In this document: piece after piece, positions 34,476-43,740 of the stretch | Layout of the letters: the number at the start of each line of letters is the position of its first letter | How positions within the stretch are numbered: position 1 is the first letter of the stretch | From: an uncultured Lachnospiraceae bacterium | GTDB taxonomy: Bacteria > Bacillota > Clostridia > Lachnospirales > Lachnospiraceae | Length of the DNA stretch: 54,000 nucleotides | NCBI GenBank assembly: GCA_910585765.1 | Contig: CAJUES010000023.1 | Span: 1 to 54,000 of the forward strand | Direction of reading: 5' to 3' | Translations under genes and position numbers: made by a program | Notes under the pieces: generated by a model | What the model saw: the letters and a program-made list of their open reading frames with translations, nothing else | Told to the model about the DNA's origin: nothing | The model's database searches: none

Positions 34476-35885
34476 TCAAAAGTTAAAGTATATAAAAGGA
34501 TTGTAGGCATTGTTGCAGATAAATGAGACACTGACGATCAGGCACACAACGATGCCTGCCGTGTACACGACCTGCCATAACCTGCTTTTCCTGAATTGAT
34601 CGTCGATCCACGGCATGATGGGTGCACAGCCGAGGATTGCAAATACAAAGTATATCCAGTTCTGCGCGATGTATGCCCAGACCGCCTTGTCAATAATTCC
34701 CTTCGCGCCGATGCCGAACATCGCCTTGATGTACAAAAAGGCGTTCCCCATGCCCGTCGAGCGAAAGATCACCCAGCCGATGATGACGAGTACCATCGTG
34801 TAAATGTGTCCCCACCAGCATTCTTTCCTGCCCAGCCCTGTCAGCTTCTCGAACGTGAGTATCACAAAGTACATCAGTCCCCACGCGATGAACGTCCAGT
34901 TCGCGCCGTGCCACATCCCGGTCAGCAGCCACACGACAAAGAGGTTTGCGACCATCCTTGGCCTGGAGACCCTGCTGCCGCCCAGCGGAAAGTATACGTA
35001 ATCCCGAAACCACGTCTGCATCGAGATGTGCCATCTGCGCCAGAACTCCGACACGGTCCTTGAAATATACGGGTAATTAAAGTTCTCCTCAAAATGAAAT
35101 CCGAACATCTGTCCCAAACCGATCGCCATATCCGAGTAGCCCGAGAAGTCAAAAAAGATCTGGAGCGTGTACGCGACCGCGCCAAGCCAGGCCATACCCA
35201 TCGATGCCTGGAACTCGCCGTTGATGATCAGCCCAAACGCATTGTCCGCGATCACTGCCATGTTGTTTGCGACCAGCACTTTCTTTCCCAGGCCGATACA
35301 GAATCTGGTGACACCCGATGAAAAATCCGCCAGATTCTCGACCCGGTTCTGGATCTGGTCCGCGATCGTCTCGTACCGCACGATCGGTCCCGCGATGAGC
35401 TGCGGAAACAGCGCGATGTAGAGTCCCACCTGCAGCGGATTCTTCTGTACCCTGCCCCGGTGTCTGTACACATCGATCACATACGACATCGCCTGAAATG
35501 TATAAAAGGAGATACCGATCGGCAGCGCCACGATCGGCACCGGAATATTCGTGTGCAGGAAACGGTTGATCTGCAGCACCGTGAACTCACTGTACTTATA
35601 CCATCCCAGCGTGCCGATGTTGACAAGCACCAGCAGCACAAACAAAAGCCGCACGACCGCCTTCCTGTCGCGCAGCGCATCCACCAGAATACCGAAAAGC
35701 CAGTTGACCAGAATGGTGCCGATCATGAGGAATACGTAGGTCGGCTCCCCCCATGCGTAGAAAAAAAGACTCGCCGCAAGCAGAAATATATTTTTGAGCA
35801 TCTTCGTCTTTCTCAGCAGCGCATAGTATACCACCAGCACCACCGGCAGAAAAACGAACAAAAAAACCTCACTTGGGAAAAGCAT
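34476..35885 (-). CDS. MBOAT-family O-acyltransferase (second copy)
   Basis: 469 residues with the same core motifs as the first: FYTFQAMSYVIDVYRHRG, LFPQLIAGPIVRYE, GYSDMAIGLGQMFGFHFEENFNYP, EFWRRWHISMQTWFRDYVYFP and catalytic His in MWHGANWTFIAWG. It starts one base after the dapF stop, so it is translationally linked to a cell-wall precursor gene. It passes acyl groups to the following DHHW protein for envelope polymer modification. Confidence 0.9.
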   Translation of the reverse strand: MLFPSEVFLFVFLPVVLVVYYALLRKTKMLKNIFLLAASLFFYAWGEPTYVFLMIGTILVNWLFGILVDALRDRKAVVRLLFVLLVLVNIGTLGWYKYSEFTVLQINRFLHTNIPVPIVALPIGISFYTFQAMSYVIDVYRHRGRVQKNPLQVGLYIALFPQLIAGPIVRYETIADQIQNRVENLADFSSGVTRFCIGLGKKVLVANNMAVIADNAFGLIINGEFQASMGMAWLGAVAYTLQIFFDFSGYSDMAIGLGQMFGFHFEENFNYPYISRTVSEFWRRWHISMQTWFRDYVYFPLGGSRVSRPRMVANLFVVWLLTGMWHGANWTFIAWGLMYFVILTFEKLTGLGRKECWWGHIYTMVLVIIGWVIFRSTGMGNAFLYIKAMFGIGAKGIIDKAVWAYIAQNWIYFVFAILGCAPIMPWIDDQFRKSRLWQVVYTAGIVVCLIVSVSFICNNAYNPFIYFNF

Positions 35886-35886
35886 C

Positions 35887-36768
35887 TCAGATTTCCTCCC
35901 GAACTATCATCTTATCATCAATCTCACCGTCAAACACCGTGGCAGCGGGACCTGTCATATAGACAAGATTGTCCTGCCGGTCCCACTCACACAGGATCTC
36001 GCCGCCGGGCACCCTGACATTTACCTTCGTGTCGGTCAGCCCGTTGAGCACCCCCGCGACCGCGACCGCACAGCATCCTGTCCCGCAGGCGAGCGTCTCC
36101 CCTGTGCCGCGCTCCCACACGCGCATCTGCACATTGTTTCGATCTATGACCCGCACAAACTCCGTGTTTGTCCGCTCCGGGAAACGCGCGTGACGCTCAA
36201 AATGCGGCCCGATCGATTCAATGTCAAAATCCTTTAGATCAAACGCCGGAACATTCTCCATGAAAACGACCGCATGGGGATTTCCCATCGACACGCACGT
36301 CATCTTATACACCTTTCCGTTTACCTCGATCTCCTCACTGATGACCTGATCGTTGTCCGAAAGAACCGGTATCTGCGCCGCGCTCAGGACAGGCGCGCCC
36401 ATATTGACTTTCACAGCCGTCACTTTGTTGTCGCTGCCAAGTGTAAGTTCGAGCGATCTCACCTTGCCAAAACTTTCGATCTCGATGTTTGTCCGGTCCG
36501 TAAGTCCTTGATCATAGACGTATTTCGCCACGCAGCGGATACCGTTTCCGCACATCTGTGCCCTTGTCCCATCCGCATTGTACATCTCCATCTCAAACGC
36601 AGCACGCTGCCCCGGATTGATAAAGATCACTCCGTCACCGCCTATGCCAAAATGCCTGTCGCTGAGCCTCCTTACGATCTCCGGCTTCCTCTCCGCCTCA
36701 ATATGCTCCGCAAAACCATTTACATAGATGTAGTCATTCCCACAGCCATGCATCTTCGTAAATTTCAT
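35887..36768 (-). CDS. dapF: Diaminopimelate epimerase
   Basis: 293 residues from the ATG at 36768 (AAGGA upstream). It begins MKFTKMHGCGNDYIYV, the family signature, with the two catalytic cysteines in AQMCGNGIRC and LACGTGCCAVAVAG. It converts LL- to meso-diaminopimelate for lysine and peptidoglycan synthesis. It lies directly before the MBOAT/DHHW genes with a one-base gap, an unusual company that ties wall precursor supply to envelope acylation. Confidence 0.93.
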   Translation of the reverse strand: MKFTKMHGCGNDYIYVNGFAEHIEAERKPEIVRRLSDRHFGIGGDGVIFINPGQRAAFEMEMYNADGTRAQMCGNGIRCVAKYVYDQGLTDRTNIEIESFGKVRSLELTLGSDNKVTAVKVNMGAPVLSAAQIPVLSDNDQVISEEIEVNGKVYKMTCVSMGNPHAVVFMENVPAFDLKDFDIESIGPHFERHARFPERTNTEFVRVIDRNNVQMRVWERGTGETLACGTGCCAVAVAGVLNGLTDTKVNVRVPGGEILCEWDRQDNLVYMTGPAATVFDGEIDDKMIVREEI

Positions 36769-36855
36769 ATTTTTATCCTTTCCACTCAAACTCCATACAC
36801 TGTCGGTTCCAGTTCCTGTAACGCCGTGCAGTATATCATACCGAAAGCCGCCGTC

Positions 36856-38184
36856 TCACGTCGCCCAGCTCCAGCTGAGGATCTCCGTATCTCCCTCCGT
36901 GTTGTCCTCACTGATCTGTACCGATATCAGCTGCAGATCCTCAAAGGCTCTGATCGCGTGCTTCTGCCCTCTCCTGATGGAGATCGTATCGCCGCGCGAA
37001 AGCTTCATCAGGCAGCCGTCCACGACAAGCTCACCCTGTCCGTTCGTCACTGTAACCACCTCGTCCTTGTACTTGTGCACATGATAATCCTGAGCGCACC
37101 CTGCGTTGATGGTGACATGCTTCGTGAGCGACTTTGTCCCGTCTGCATACTGGCTGTAGTCGTACACTTTGTACTCCCCCCAGCGCCGCTCCTCGTACAT
37201 CGGGCGGTTGTCGATATTTTCCACGTGCGGCTTGATATACGAACTCTTGTGCTTGTCTGACACAAGGATCCCGTCCTGTCCCGCCGCCACGACGAGATCC
37301 TTTGTGCCAAGCACCACGACAGGGATCGAGAGCTCATTGATCACATGGGTATTGACACACGCCTCCCCCATGATGACATCGCCGATGCTCTCCTCCTTCA
37401 TCTCCTCCGTCAGTGTATTCCATGTCCCGATGTCCTTCCATGCGCCGCTGTACGGGACGACGGCGAGGGATTCCGCCTTCTCGACCACCTCGTAGTCAAA
37501 GCTGTCCTTTTTCAGATCGGCATAGTTCCTGATGACATCGGAGAACTCCCTGCTCTCCACGTACTTGTCCGCGATCCCCATCAGATACTTTAATTTGAAG
37601 GCAAACACGCCCGCATTCCAGAGCGCCCCCTTCTCGATCAGCTCCCGCGCGGAGCGCTCATCCGGCTTTTCCTTGAAGCCGCTCACACTGCCGCCCTCGC
37701 CCGGTATGATGTACCCGTACTTTTCTGAGGGATATGACGGCGTGATGCCCATGAGCACGATGTCCGCCCCGCCTTGCTGTACGCGCGCATCCATCTTTTT
37801 GAACGTCTCAAAATACTCCACATCCACATAGGGATCGACCGGCAGCACGATCACGGTCTCCTCCGAATCCGTCTGCTTTCTGGATTCCAGGTAAGATGCC
37901 GCGAGCACGATCGCGGGAAACGTGTTCCTGCGCTCAGGTTCCACCACGATATCCACGTCGTCCGGCAGCTGTCCCCTTATGGACTCTACCTGTGTGGATG
38001 ACGTCGCCACCACGATATCCGCAGTAATGCCAGCCTGCCCGATCTGGCGGTACACGCGCTGCACCATCGATTCGTGACCTCCCTGCGCGTCGCTGAGCAG
38101 CTTGAGGAACTGCTTTGACCGGATCTCATTCGACAGCGGCCAGAGACGCTTCCCGGAGCCGCCAGACAATAAAACGATATTCAT
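36856..38184 (-). CDS. manC: Mannose-1-phosphate guanylyltransferase, cupin-fused
   Basis: 442 residues. The nucleotidyltransferase domain starts MNIVLLSGGSGKRLWPLSNEIRSKQFL and includes the FKEKPD motif; residues about 340-430 form a cupin (QDYHVHKYKDEVVTVTNGQGEL), the layout of ManC/AlgA-type enzymes. It makes GDP-mannose from mannose 1-phosphate and GTP for mannosylated glycans. A dual isomerase role is possible from the cupin but not shown. It is 22 bp downstream of the ANTAR gene and 87 bp before dapF. Confidence 0.83.
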   Translation of the reverse strand: MNIVLLSGGSGKRLWPLSNEIRSKQFLKLLSDAQGGHESMVQRVYRQIGQAGITADIVVATSSTQVESIRGQLPDDVDIVVEPERRNTFPAIVLAASYLESRKQTDSEETVIVLPVDPYVDVEYFETFKKMDARVQQGGADIVLMGITPSYPSEKYGYIIPGEGGSVSGFKEKPDERSARELIEKGALWNAGVFAFKLKYLMGIADKYVESREFSDVIRNYADLKKDSFDYEVVEKAESLAVVPYSGAWKDIGTWNTLTEEMKEESIGDVIMGEACVNTHVINELSIPVVVLGTKDLVVAAGQDGILVSDKHKSSYIKPHVENIDNRPMYEERRWGEYKVYDYSQYADGTKSLTKHVTINAGCAQDYHVHKYKDEVVTVTNGQGELVVDGCLMKLSRGDTISIRRGQKHAIRAFEDLQLISVQISEDNTEGDTEILSWSWAT

Positions 38185-38206
38185 ATCACTATCTCCTCCT
38201 CATTTT

Positions 38207-38755
38207 CTATTTCAGAGCCAATACCATCTGCGCCGTCTCCACCATGTCCGTGCCATTGTCCATGCTGCGCTTCTGCAGATAGCGGTGCGCCTCATCCTCA
38301 GTCATGTTGTTTCTCGTGATCAGCAGCTGCTTGGCAGTCTCTATGACAGCTGCCTCCTTTTCACTGCGGATCACCGGCTTTTCCCTCCGTCTTTTCCTGC
38401 GCCGGACGATCCCCTGCGACAGCATATCGACCGTGCTGACCAGCTCGTGCACCTTGAGCGGCACGGCAAGTTTGATGATCCCGCTGCCGGACACCTCTGC
38501 CAGAACTCTCTGCGATGCCATAACCACCATCTCAAAGCCTGGGGGCAGACTCTCCTTGATCCCGACACAGATCATATCCGTGAGGCGGTATCCCGCTATG
38601 ACAATGCCGTCGTGGTACTCGTCGGCATATCCCAGCGCCTGTGCCCCGGAAGTGCAGACTGCCGTCACGCCAAACCCATTCCTGACCAAAATATTTTTGA
38701 TGCCCTTTGCATCCTCTATCCTGGCAAAAACTACAATAATATTCGTCAATCGCAC
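38207..38755 (-). CDS. ANTAR-domain antitermination regulator with a degenerate receiver
   Basis: 182 residues. The N-terminal ~115 residues fold like a receiver, but the strand-3 phospho-Asp site reads GIVIAGYRL, with Ala-Gly where Asp is expected, so phosphorylation is unlikely. The C-terminal ~55 residues are an ANTAR RNA-binding domain (AKQLLITRNNMTEDEAHRYLQKRSMDNG). ANTAR proteins bind paired hairpins in leader RNA and prevent termination, often for nitrogen genes. It lies 52 bp downstream of glutamine synthetase, the expected partner in Clostridia. Confidence 0.83.
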   Translation of the reverse strand: MRLTNIIVVFARIEDAKGIKNILVRNGFGVTAVCTSGAQALGYADEYHDGIVIAGYRLTDMICVGIKESLPPGFEMVVMASQRVLAEVSGSGIIKLAVPLKVHELVSTVDMLSQGIVRRRKRRREKPVIRSEKEAAVIETAKQLLITRNNMTEDEAHRYLQKRSMDNGTDMVETAQMVLALK

Positions 38756-38807
38756 ACCCCCAAAATCACACTGCGAAGCATTTCATGTCCACTCATCAAA
38801 GGTGTCC

Positions 38808-40139
38808 TTATATTTTATACAGATAGGATTCGATCTCCCAGCACGTCACCTGGGAATCATACTCCTTCCACGCCGCGAGCTTGGAATCATAATACTGCTC
38901 AAACACACGATCCCCCAGTAGTCCGCGCAGGAGCGGATCCCGCTCCATCTCCCTGCACGCCTCCAACAAATCCGTCGGCAGCTTTTGGATACCGCGCCTT
39001 CTGGCTTCCTCCTCCGAGATCACGTTGATGTTGTCCATCACTTTCGTCTCCGGCTCAATGCCGTTCTTTATGCCGTCAAGCCCTGCCATCAGGCAGGCGG
39101 CGATGGCAAGATAGGGATTGGCGGAAGGATCGGGACTTCTCAGCTCGATCCGCGTGTGTTCCCCGCGTATGTTCGGCACGCGGATGAGTGTGTTTGCCCC
39201 GAGCGTGCTCCACGCGATATACACAGGTGCCTCAAAACCGGGGCGCAGTCTCTTGTAGGAATTTACCAGCGGATTCGTGACTGCACAGATGCCCTTGACG
39301 TGCTTCATCAATCCCCCCATAAAATGATAGGCTTCCCTGCTCAACCCGTTTTCATCAGAGGGATCGTCAAAAATATTCCTGCCATCCCTGCGCAGCGACA
39401 TGTTGATGTGCATACCCGAACCGCAGAACTCCTTCCTGGGCTTTGGCATAAAAGTCCCGTGGAGCCCGTGGTGCTTTGCGATCGTCTTGACTGCAAGCTT
39501 AAACGTCATAATGTTGTCCGCCGTCGCGAGCGCCTCATCATAGCGGAAGTCCACCTCGTGCTGGGAGGGTGCCTTCTCATGGTGGGACGCCTCCACCTCA
39601 AAGCCCATATCCTTGAGCGTCAGCACGATATCGCGCCTGGCATTCTCGCCGCTGTCGAGCGGTCCCATATCAAAAAAACCTGCCTGCTCGTTCGTGTTCG
39701 TGGTAGGTCTGCCGTTCTCGTCCGCATTAAACAGGAAAAATTCGCACTCCGGTCCCACCTCGAAGGTATACCCCATATCGGCGGCTTCCCTGATCGCCTT
39801 CTTCAGGATGTAGCGGCAGTCGCTCTCAAAGGGCGTACGGTCCGCGCGGTACACATCGCAGATAAAACGTGCGACCTTTCCCTGCTGCGGACGCCACGGA
39901 AAGATTGCAAAAGTATCGAGATCAGGATACAGAAACATATCCGCGTTGTCCGTGGGCAGCATCCCCCTGACAAGCGAACAGTCAAACATGCAGTCGTTGC
40001 CGAGCGCCTTTTCGAGCTGACTTGCGGTGATCGCCACATTCTTGAAATTTCCCTCGATATCCGTAAACTGCATGCGGATAAACTCCACATCCTCCTCCTC
40101 CACCATCGCGATGATGTCCTGCTTTGTATATTTTGCCAT
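38808..40139 (-). CDS. glnA: Glutamine synthetase, type I
   Basis: 443 residues, the GSI-alpha size typical of Gram-positives. I start at MAKYTKQDIIAMVEEEDVEF (40139), after GGGAAGGGAC. The active-site segments are present: EVGPECEFFLFN, ASHHEKAPSQHEVDFRY, GLHGTFMPKPRKEFCGSGMHINMSL, and YKRLRPGFEAPVYIAWS. It makes glutamine from glutamate, ammonia and ATP. It lacks the adenylylation loop of proteobacterial enzymes as judged from length, so control should be by feedback and transcription. The ANTAR gene follows. Confidence 0.93.
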   Translation of the reverse strand: MAKYTKQDIIAMVEEEDVEFIRMQFTDIEGNFKNVAITASQLEKALGNDCMFDCSLVRGMLPTDNADMFLYPDLDTFAIFPWRPQQGKVARFICDVYRADRTPFESDCRYILKKAIREAADMGYTFEVGPECEFFLFNADENGRPTTNTNEQAGFFDMGPLDSGENARRDIVLTLKDMGFEVEASHHEKAPSQHEVDFRYDEALATADNIMTFKLAVKTIAKHHGLHGTFMPKPRKEFCGSGMHINMSLRRDGRNIFDDPSDENGLSREAYHFMGGLMKHVKGICAVTNPLVNSYKRLRPGFEAPVYIAWSTLGANTLIRVPNIRGEHTRIELRSPDPSANPYLAIAACLMAGLDGIKNGIEPETKVMDNINVISEEEARRRGIQKLPTDLLEACREMERDPLLRGLLGDRVFEQYYDSKLAAWKEYDSQVTCWEIESYLYKI

Positions 40140-40174
40140 AGCCCGTCCCTTCCCTTTCTTTTCCATAAATCCTG

Positions 40175-40249
40175 TCTGCCACAGCGATGCATCGCGCGCT
40201 GTGCAGATACCCAACCTCAACACTACTATATGAGCGTACTTTTTGTCAA
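40175..40249 (-). promoter_or_regulatory. glnA promoter and leader hairpin
   Basis: On the minus strand TTGACA (40249-40244) with TAGTGT (40225-40220) at 18 bp is a possible promoter. The leader then folds: TCTG-CACAGCG (40207-40197) pairs with CGCTGTGGCAGA (40186-40175), one bulged G. The inner sequence GCGATGCATCGC can form an alternative stem. No terminator T-run follows, so whether the ANTAR protein acts here is open. Confidence 0.4.
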
Positions 40250-40314
40250 CACCAAAGCATAATCCTGGCATGGCGCTCATACCATTATAAAAAGAACAAA
40301 AATGGAGTCTTCAC

Positions 40315-41028
40315 ATGAGCTCTAACACAAAAATCGTTGTACTTCGCTCAAAGGAATTAGTCTATGCACTTGTGCTTCTGGTTGTAAGTGTACTTATCAT
40401 AATGGTGGCAGTATCCCTCTTCCTACCCGCGAAAGACTCTGCTTCCCCCGCCCCTGCCCAGAGCGCAGAGGAGACACCGGATCAGATACCATCGCAGACA
40501 CCGCCACAGACTGTTCCGGAAACTACGCCCTCGGGCAAACCCCAAAACGGAACCTCCGGCAGCACACAAACCGGAAACGTCGGCGGCACCGAGACTGATA
40601 CCCAGAACAAAACCCCGGGTGAAACACAAAACAGCAGCACAGGCGAAACCGGAACCGGCACCCGGAACCAGACTTCCGGCACAGGTACCTCCTCTGCGCA
40701 GAACCTCTACGTCCCGGGCATCTACTCCAGCACACTGCTGCTCGGAAGTGCCAACGTGGAACTGCAGGTAGCCGTTGATAAAAACCATATCAATTCTATC
40801 ACGCTGACGAACCTTGACGAGTCCATAACAACCCTGTACCCGCTGATGAGCCCCACGCTGTCCGAGCTGGCGTCCGTCATCCTGTCCGAGCAGAGCATCG
40901 ACAATATCAGCTACGGCACCGAGAACCGCTACACCTCCATGTTGCTGATGCAGGCGATCACGGAGGCTCTAGACAAAGCTGCCGCATCCGAGAATGCCGA
41001 CAGACCGGAGTCCGGTGTGATCTACTGA
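40315..41028 (+). CDS. Membrane-anchored protein with Thr/Gly/Pro linker and FMN-binding-like domain
   Basis: 237 residues: N-terminal membrane helix (about 15-40), a roughly 90-residue low-complexity Thr/Gly/Pro/Gln linker, then a C-terminal domain starting YVPGIYSSTLLLGSANVELQV that resembles the fold of small FMN-binding (FMN_bind) domains. The domain points outside the cell. I do not see the Ser/Thr flavinylation motif, so flavin attachment is not supported. GGAG lies about 8 bases before the ATG. It is a lone gene converging on hslO with a 4-bp gap. Function unknown. Confidence 0.6.
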   Translation: MSSNTKIVVLRSKELVYALVLLVVSVLIIMVAVSLFLPAKDSASPAPAQSAEETPDQIPSQTPPQTVPETTPSGKPQNGTSGSTQTGNVGGTETDTQNKTPGETQNSSTGETGTGTRNQTSGTGTSSAQNLYVPGIYSSTLLLGSANVELQVAVDKNHINSITLTNLDESITTLYPLMSPTLSELASVILSEQSIDNISYGTENRYTSMLLMQAITEALDKAAASENADRPESGVIY

Positions 41029-41032
41029 CATG

Positions 41033-41914
41033 TCAGCGCTTTGCATCCTGCAGCATTTTCTGCAGGTCTTCGATCTCGAAATCGTACAGTTTATTGCAGA
41101 ACTGACACCGGACTTCGACCGGTTTGCCATCGTCGATCATCTCCTGAATGTCCTTTTTCCCGATACTGATGATCGCCCGCTCCACACGCCCGCGGCTGCA
41201 GTCACAATAGTACTGCGCCGGTATGGTGTCGTTGATCTCAAGTCCCAGACCGCCCAGGAGAAGCTCAAGAAGCTGTTCCGGAGAGCTGCCGCCATCGAGG
41301 ATATTGGTGACACTGTCCATCGTCTTGAGCTTCTCCTCGAGTGCGTTGATCGTCTCATCCTCGGCAAAAGGCATCAGCTGAATGATAAAACCACCCGCCT
41401 GTCTCACCGTGTTGTCCCTCTCCATCAGCACGCCGAGCCCGACCGCCGACGGAACCTGCTCTGACGTCGCAAAATAGTATGTGAGATCCTCCGCGATCTC
41501 GCCGGTCTGCAGCTGCGTCTGTCCGACATACGGCTCCTTCAATCCCATATCCTTGATGACACTCAGTATACCGGCTCCCACAGCCTTCCCCACATCAAGC
41601 TTTCCGAGCGCGCTCGGCGGGAGCATCACCTGCGGCTCGAGAGCCGCACCTCTCACATTTGCCTGTGCGTCGGCTGTCACCGCCAGCCCCCGCACGGGAC
41701 CGTCACAGTGGATCTGCAGTGTCAGCGTATCGCGCTCCCCCTTGAGCATACTCCCCATCATGGCGCCCGCCGTGAGAAGCCTTCCCAAAGCCGCTGTGAT
41801 CACAGGGCTCAGGTCATGAACGCTCCTCGCCTGCTCCACAAGTTCCCTTGATGTCATCGCAAAAGCCCTGATCTGCGCATTTGCAGCCGTTGCCCGCACT
41901 ATATAATCGCCCAT
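41033..41914 (-). CDS. hslO: Redox-regulated chaperone Hsp33
   Basis: 293 residues, family length. It has the family's N-terminal MGDYIVRATAANAQIRAFA and GRLLTAGAMMGSMLKGE, and near the C-terminus the four zinc-binding cysteines (YYCDCSRGR and VRCQFCNKLYDF). Oxidation releases zinc and turns the protein into a holdase that protects unfolding proteins in the cytoplasm. Confidence 0.94.
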   Translation of the reverse strand: MGDYIVRATAANAQIRAFAMTSRELVEQARSVHDLSPVITAALGRLLTAGAMMGSMLKGERDTLTLQIHCDGPVRGLAVTADAQANVRGAALEPQVMLPPSALGKLDVGKAVGAGILSVIKDMGLKEPYVGQTQLQTGEIAEDLTYYFATSEQVPSAVGLGVLMERDNTVRQAGGFIIQLMPFAEDETINALEEKLKTMDSVTNILDGGSSPEQLLELLLGGLGLEINDTIPAQYYCDCSRGRVERAIISIGKKDIQEMIDDGKPVEVRCQFCNKLYDFEIEDLQKMLQDAKR

Positions 41915-41956
41915 ATAACAACTCCTTCTATCTCCATATCCGCCATATCCTCCACA

Positions 41957-42730
41957 TCACTTTGCATCACACAGCGTTTCCTTCTGTTTTTCCTGCACCA
42001 CGCAGTAGATCCGCTCGCTCGTCTCTGTGACCTGCCCGAGCGTATCCGCATCATATGCCCTGACAAACGCCAGCCCGGACAGCGCTGCAAAACGTTTCAT
42101 CTCATCCAGCGTGTAGCCTCTCTGGAGATGAACCTCCTGAGCGCGCGCAAACAGCTCCTGCCCGGGTTCCCGCGCAAATATGGTCAGATCGTACTCGTTG
42201 ATCCCGCTCTCCGGGTCATAATAATTCTCCCAGATGAAACTGCAGTCCTCCCGGTTCTCAGCGATCACACTGTCCCCGATCGTCTCATACTTGTATCTTG
42301 TGTTGAAATCAAAGACAAATATCCCTCCCGGATCCAGGTAATTATTGACAAGCCGGAAACATGCGGTCAGATCCGCATCCTCCAGAAGATAGTTCAGGCT
42401 GTCACACACACTCACGACAGCCCGCACCGTCCCGTACAGTTCAAAGGAACGCATGTCCTGATTCAGATAGAGAATGTCATAGCCTGACCGCTCTCTCTTT
42501 TCACAGGCTATGTTCAGCATCTCATCCGAACTGTCCACACCGATCATGTCATAGCCGCGCGCGGCAAGAAGCTCTGTCAGGCTGCCCGTGCCGCAGCCAA
42601 GCTCCAGCACCAGCCCATCCCTTATATGATACCCGCCCAGCACTTGCGCGATGTTCTCGCACCACTGTCCGTAGGGCGTCTCGTCCATCAGCTGGTCATA
42701 CACGCCAGCAAAATCTGTGTACGCTTCCAT
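41957..42730 (-). CDS. Class I SAM-dependent methyltransferase
   Basis: 257 residues. It begins FAGVYDQLMDETPYGQWCENI, followed by the SAM-binding motif I VLELGCGTGSLTELLAARGYDMIGVDSS and motif II region FELYGTVRAVVSVCDSLNYLL. Such proteins of this length are usual in Firmicutes; the substrate is unknown. It lies 42 bp upstream of hslO in the same direction. Confidence 0.85.
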   Translation of the reverse strand: MEAYTDFAGVYDQLMDETPYGQWCENIAQVLGGYHIRDGLVLELGCGTGSLTELLAARGYDMIGVDSSDEMLNIACEKRERSGYDILYLNQDMRSFELYGTVRAVVSVCDSLNYLLEDADLTACFRLVNNYLDPGGIFVFDFNTRYKYETIGDSVIAENREDCSFIWENYYDPESGINEYDLTIFAREPGQELFARAQEVHLQRGYTLDEMKRFAALSGLAFVRAYDADTLGQVTETSERIYCVVQEKQKETLCDAK

Positions 42731-42785
42731 CGATCCTCATCTCCGTCTAACTATATTCCCCGATCACATCGCCGGAAAGCCTCCC

Positions 42786-43643
42786 TCAGGCGCCCAGCTT
42801 CAATGAAATGAAAAATCCAACCGCCAGCAGGACGATCCCCGTGGCGATCTCCACTACGCCTACTGTGACGATCTCCATCATGAGCAGGATCGCAAACGGC
42901 GAAGCCGCGATCAGTCCTATGATCGCCCAGTATGTGACCAGCGGATATTTCTTCAACATGAACTCGATCAGCTTTGCCACCGCGACGATGCCTGCCAGCA
43001 CGCCGATCCCGAAGGGCACCAGCACCACGAAAGTGTCGAGCATCGCCGCGATATCAAACGTTTTCAGCGCATTGATAAAGTCATTGATCGTGTCGATGAT
43101 CGTGTTGTAATAGCCGAGGATCATCATGATCATCGATCCGCTCACCCCGGGGATGACCATCGTCGCCGCCGCGATGATGCCGACGCCAAAGAGCCTGACC
43201 ACATTGCCCGCGCTAAAGGAGATGTCCGCGCTCGAGCCGCCGCCCTCGCCGACGCAGGCAAAGCCCACCACCATCACAAAAAACAGCAAAAACGCGATGA
43301 TCTGCGGGATCCTGATGGTGTTTCCCCTGACCTTTCCATAGATAACGGGCAGACCGCCGAGGATCAGGCCGATAAAAAACAGATTCGTCTGCAACGGAAA
43401 CCGCGGAAACAGGATCTCCGAAAATATTTTTGCAAAGATCGCTATGGACAGGAGCATTCCGACCAGGATCGGAACCAGGAGCGCGACCGCCTCCTTCATG
43501 CGCTTGATAAAATGCGTCAGCACCAGTATCAGCTTGTCGTAAATCCCCATGGAAACCATCATGGTCCCGCCGCTGACTCCGGGGATCACGTTCGCGATCC
43601 CGATCACCATCCCCCTTAAAATGTTTGCGATAAATTCTTTCAT
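42786..43643 (-). CDS. DUF368-family membrane protein
   Basis: 285 residues, about eight membrane helices, with the repeated signature VIPGVSGGTMMVSMGIYDKLI near the N-terminus and MVIPGVSGSMIMMILGYY in the middle. DUF368 proteins have been linked to polyprenyl-phosphate (undecaprenyl-phosphate) flipping; that is established for some members, not tested here. It lies 55 bp upstream of the methyltransferase gene. Confidence 0.85.
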   Translation of the reverse strand: MKEFIANILRGMVIGIANVIPGVSGGTMMVSMGIYDKLILVLTHFIKRMKEAVALLVPILVGMLLSIAIFAKIFSEILFPRFPLQTNLFFIGLILGGLPVIYGKVRGNTIRIPQIIAFLLFFVMVVGFACVGEGGGSSADISFSAGNVVRLFGVGIIAAATMVIPGVSGSMIMMILGYYNTIIDTINDFINALKTFDIAAMLDTFVVLVPFGIGVLAGIVAVAKLIEFMLKKYPLVTYWAIIGLIAASPFAILLMMEIVTVGVVEIATGIVLLAVGFFISLKLGA

Positions 43644-43740
43644 ACTTTTGATCGTCTAACCTTTCTTATTTTTAATTTTTTTATTATTATTCTTATTTTT
43701 TCTCTCATTCAGATTTCTTGGAATATGTCAAATACAGGCG

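Noticed and set aside
38985..40262. A 425-codon open frame antisense to glnA
   Set aside because: glnA is unmistakable on the minus strand; the antisense frame is a codon-bias shadow.
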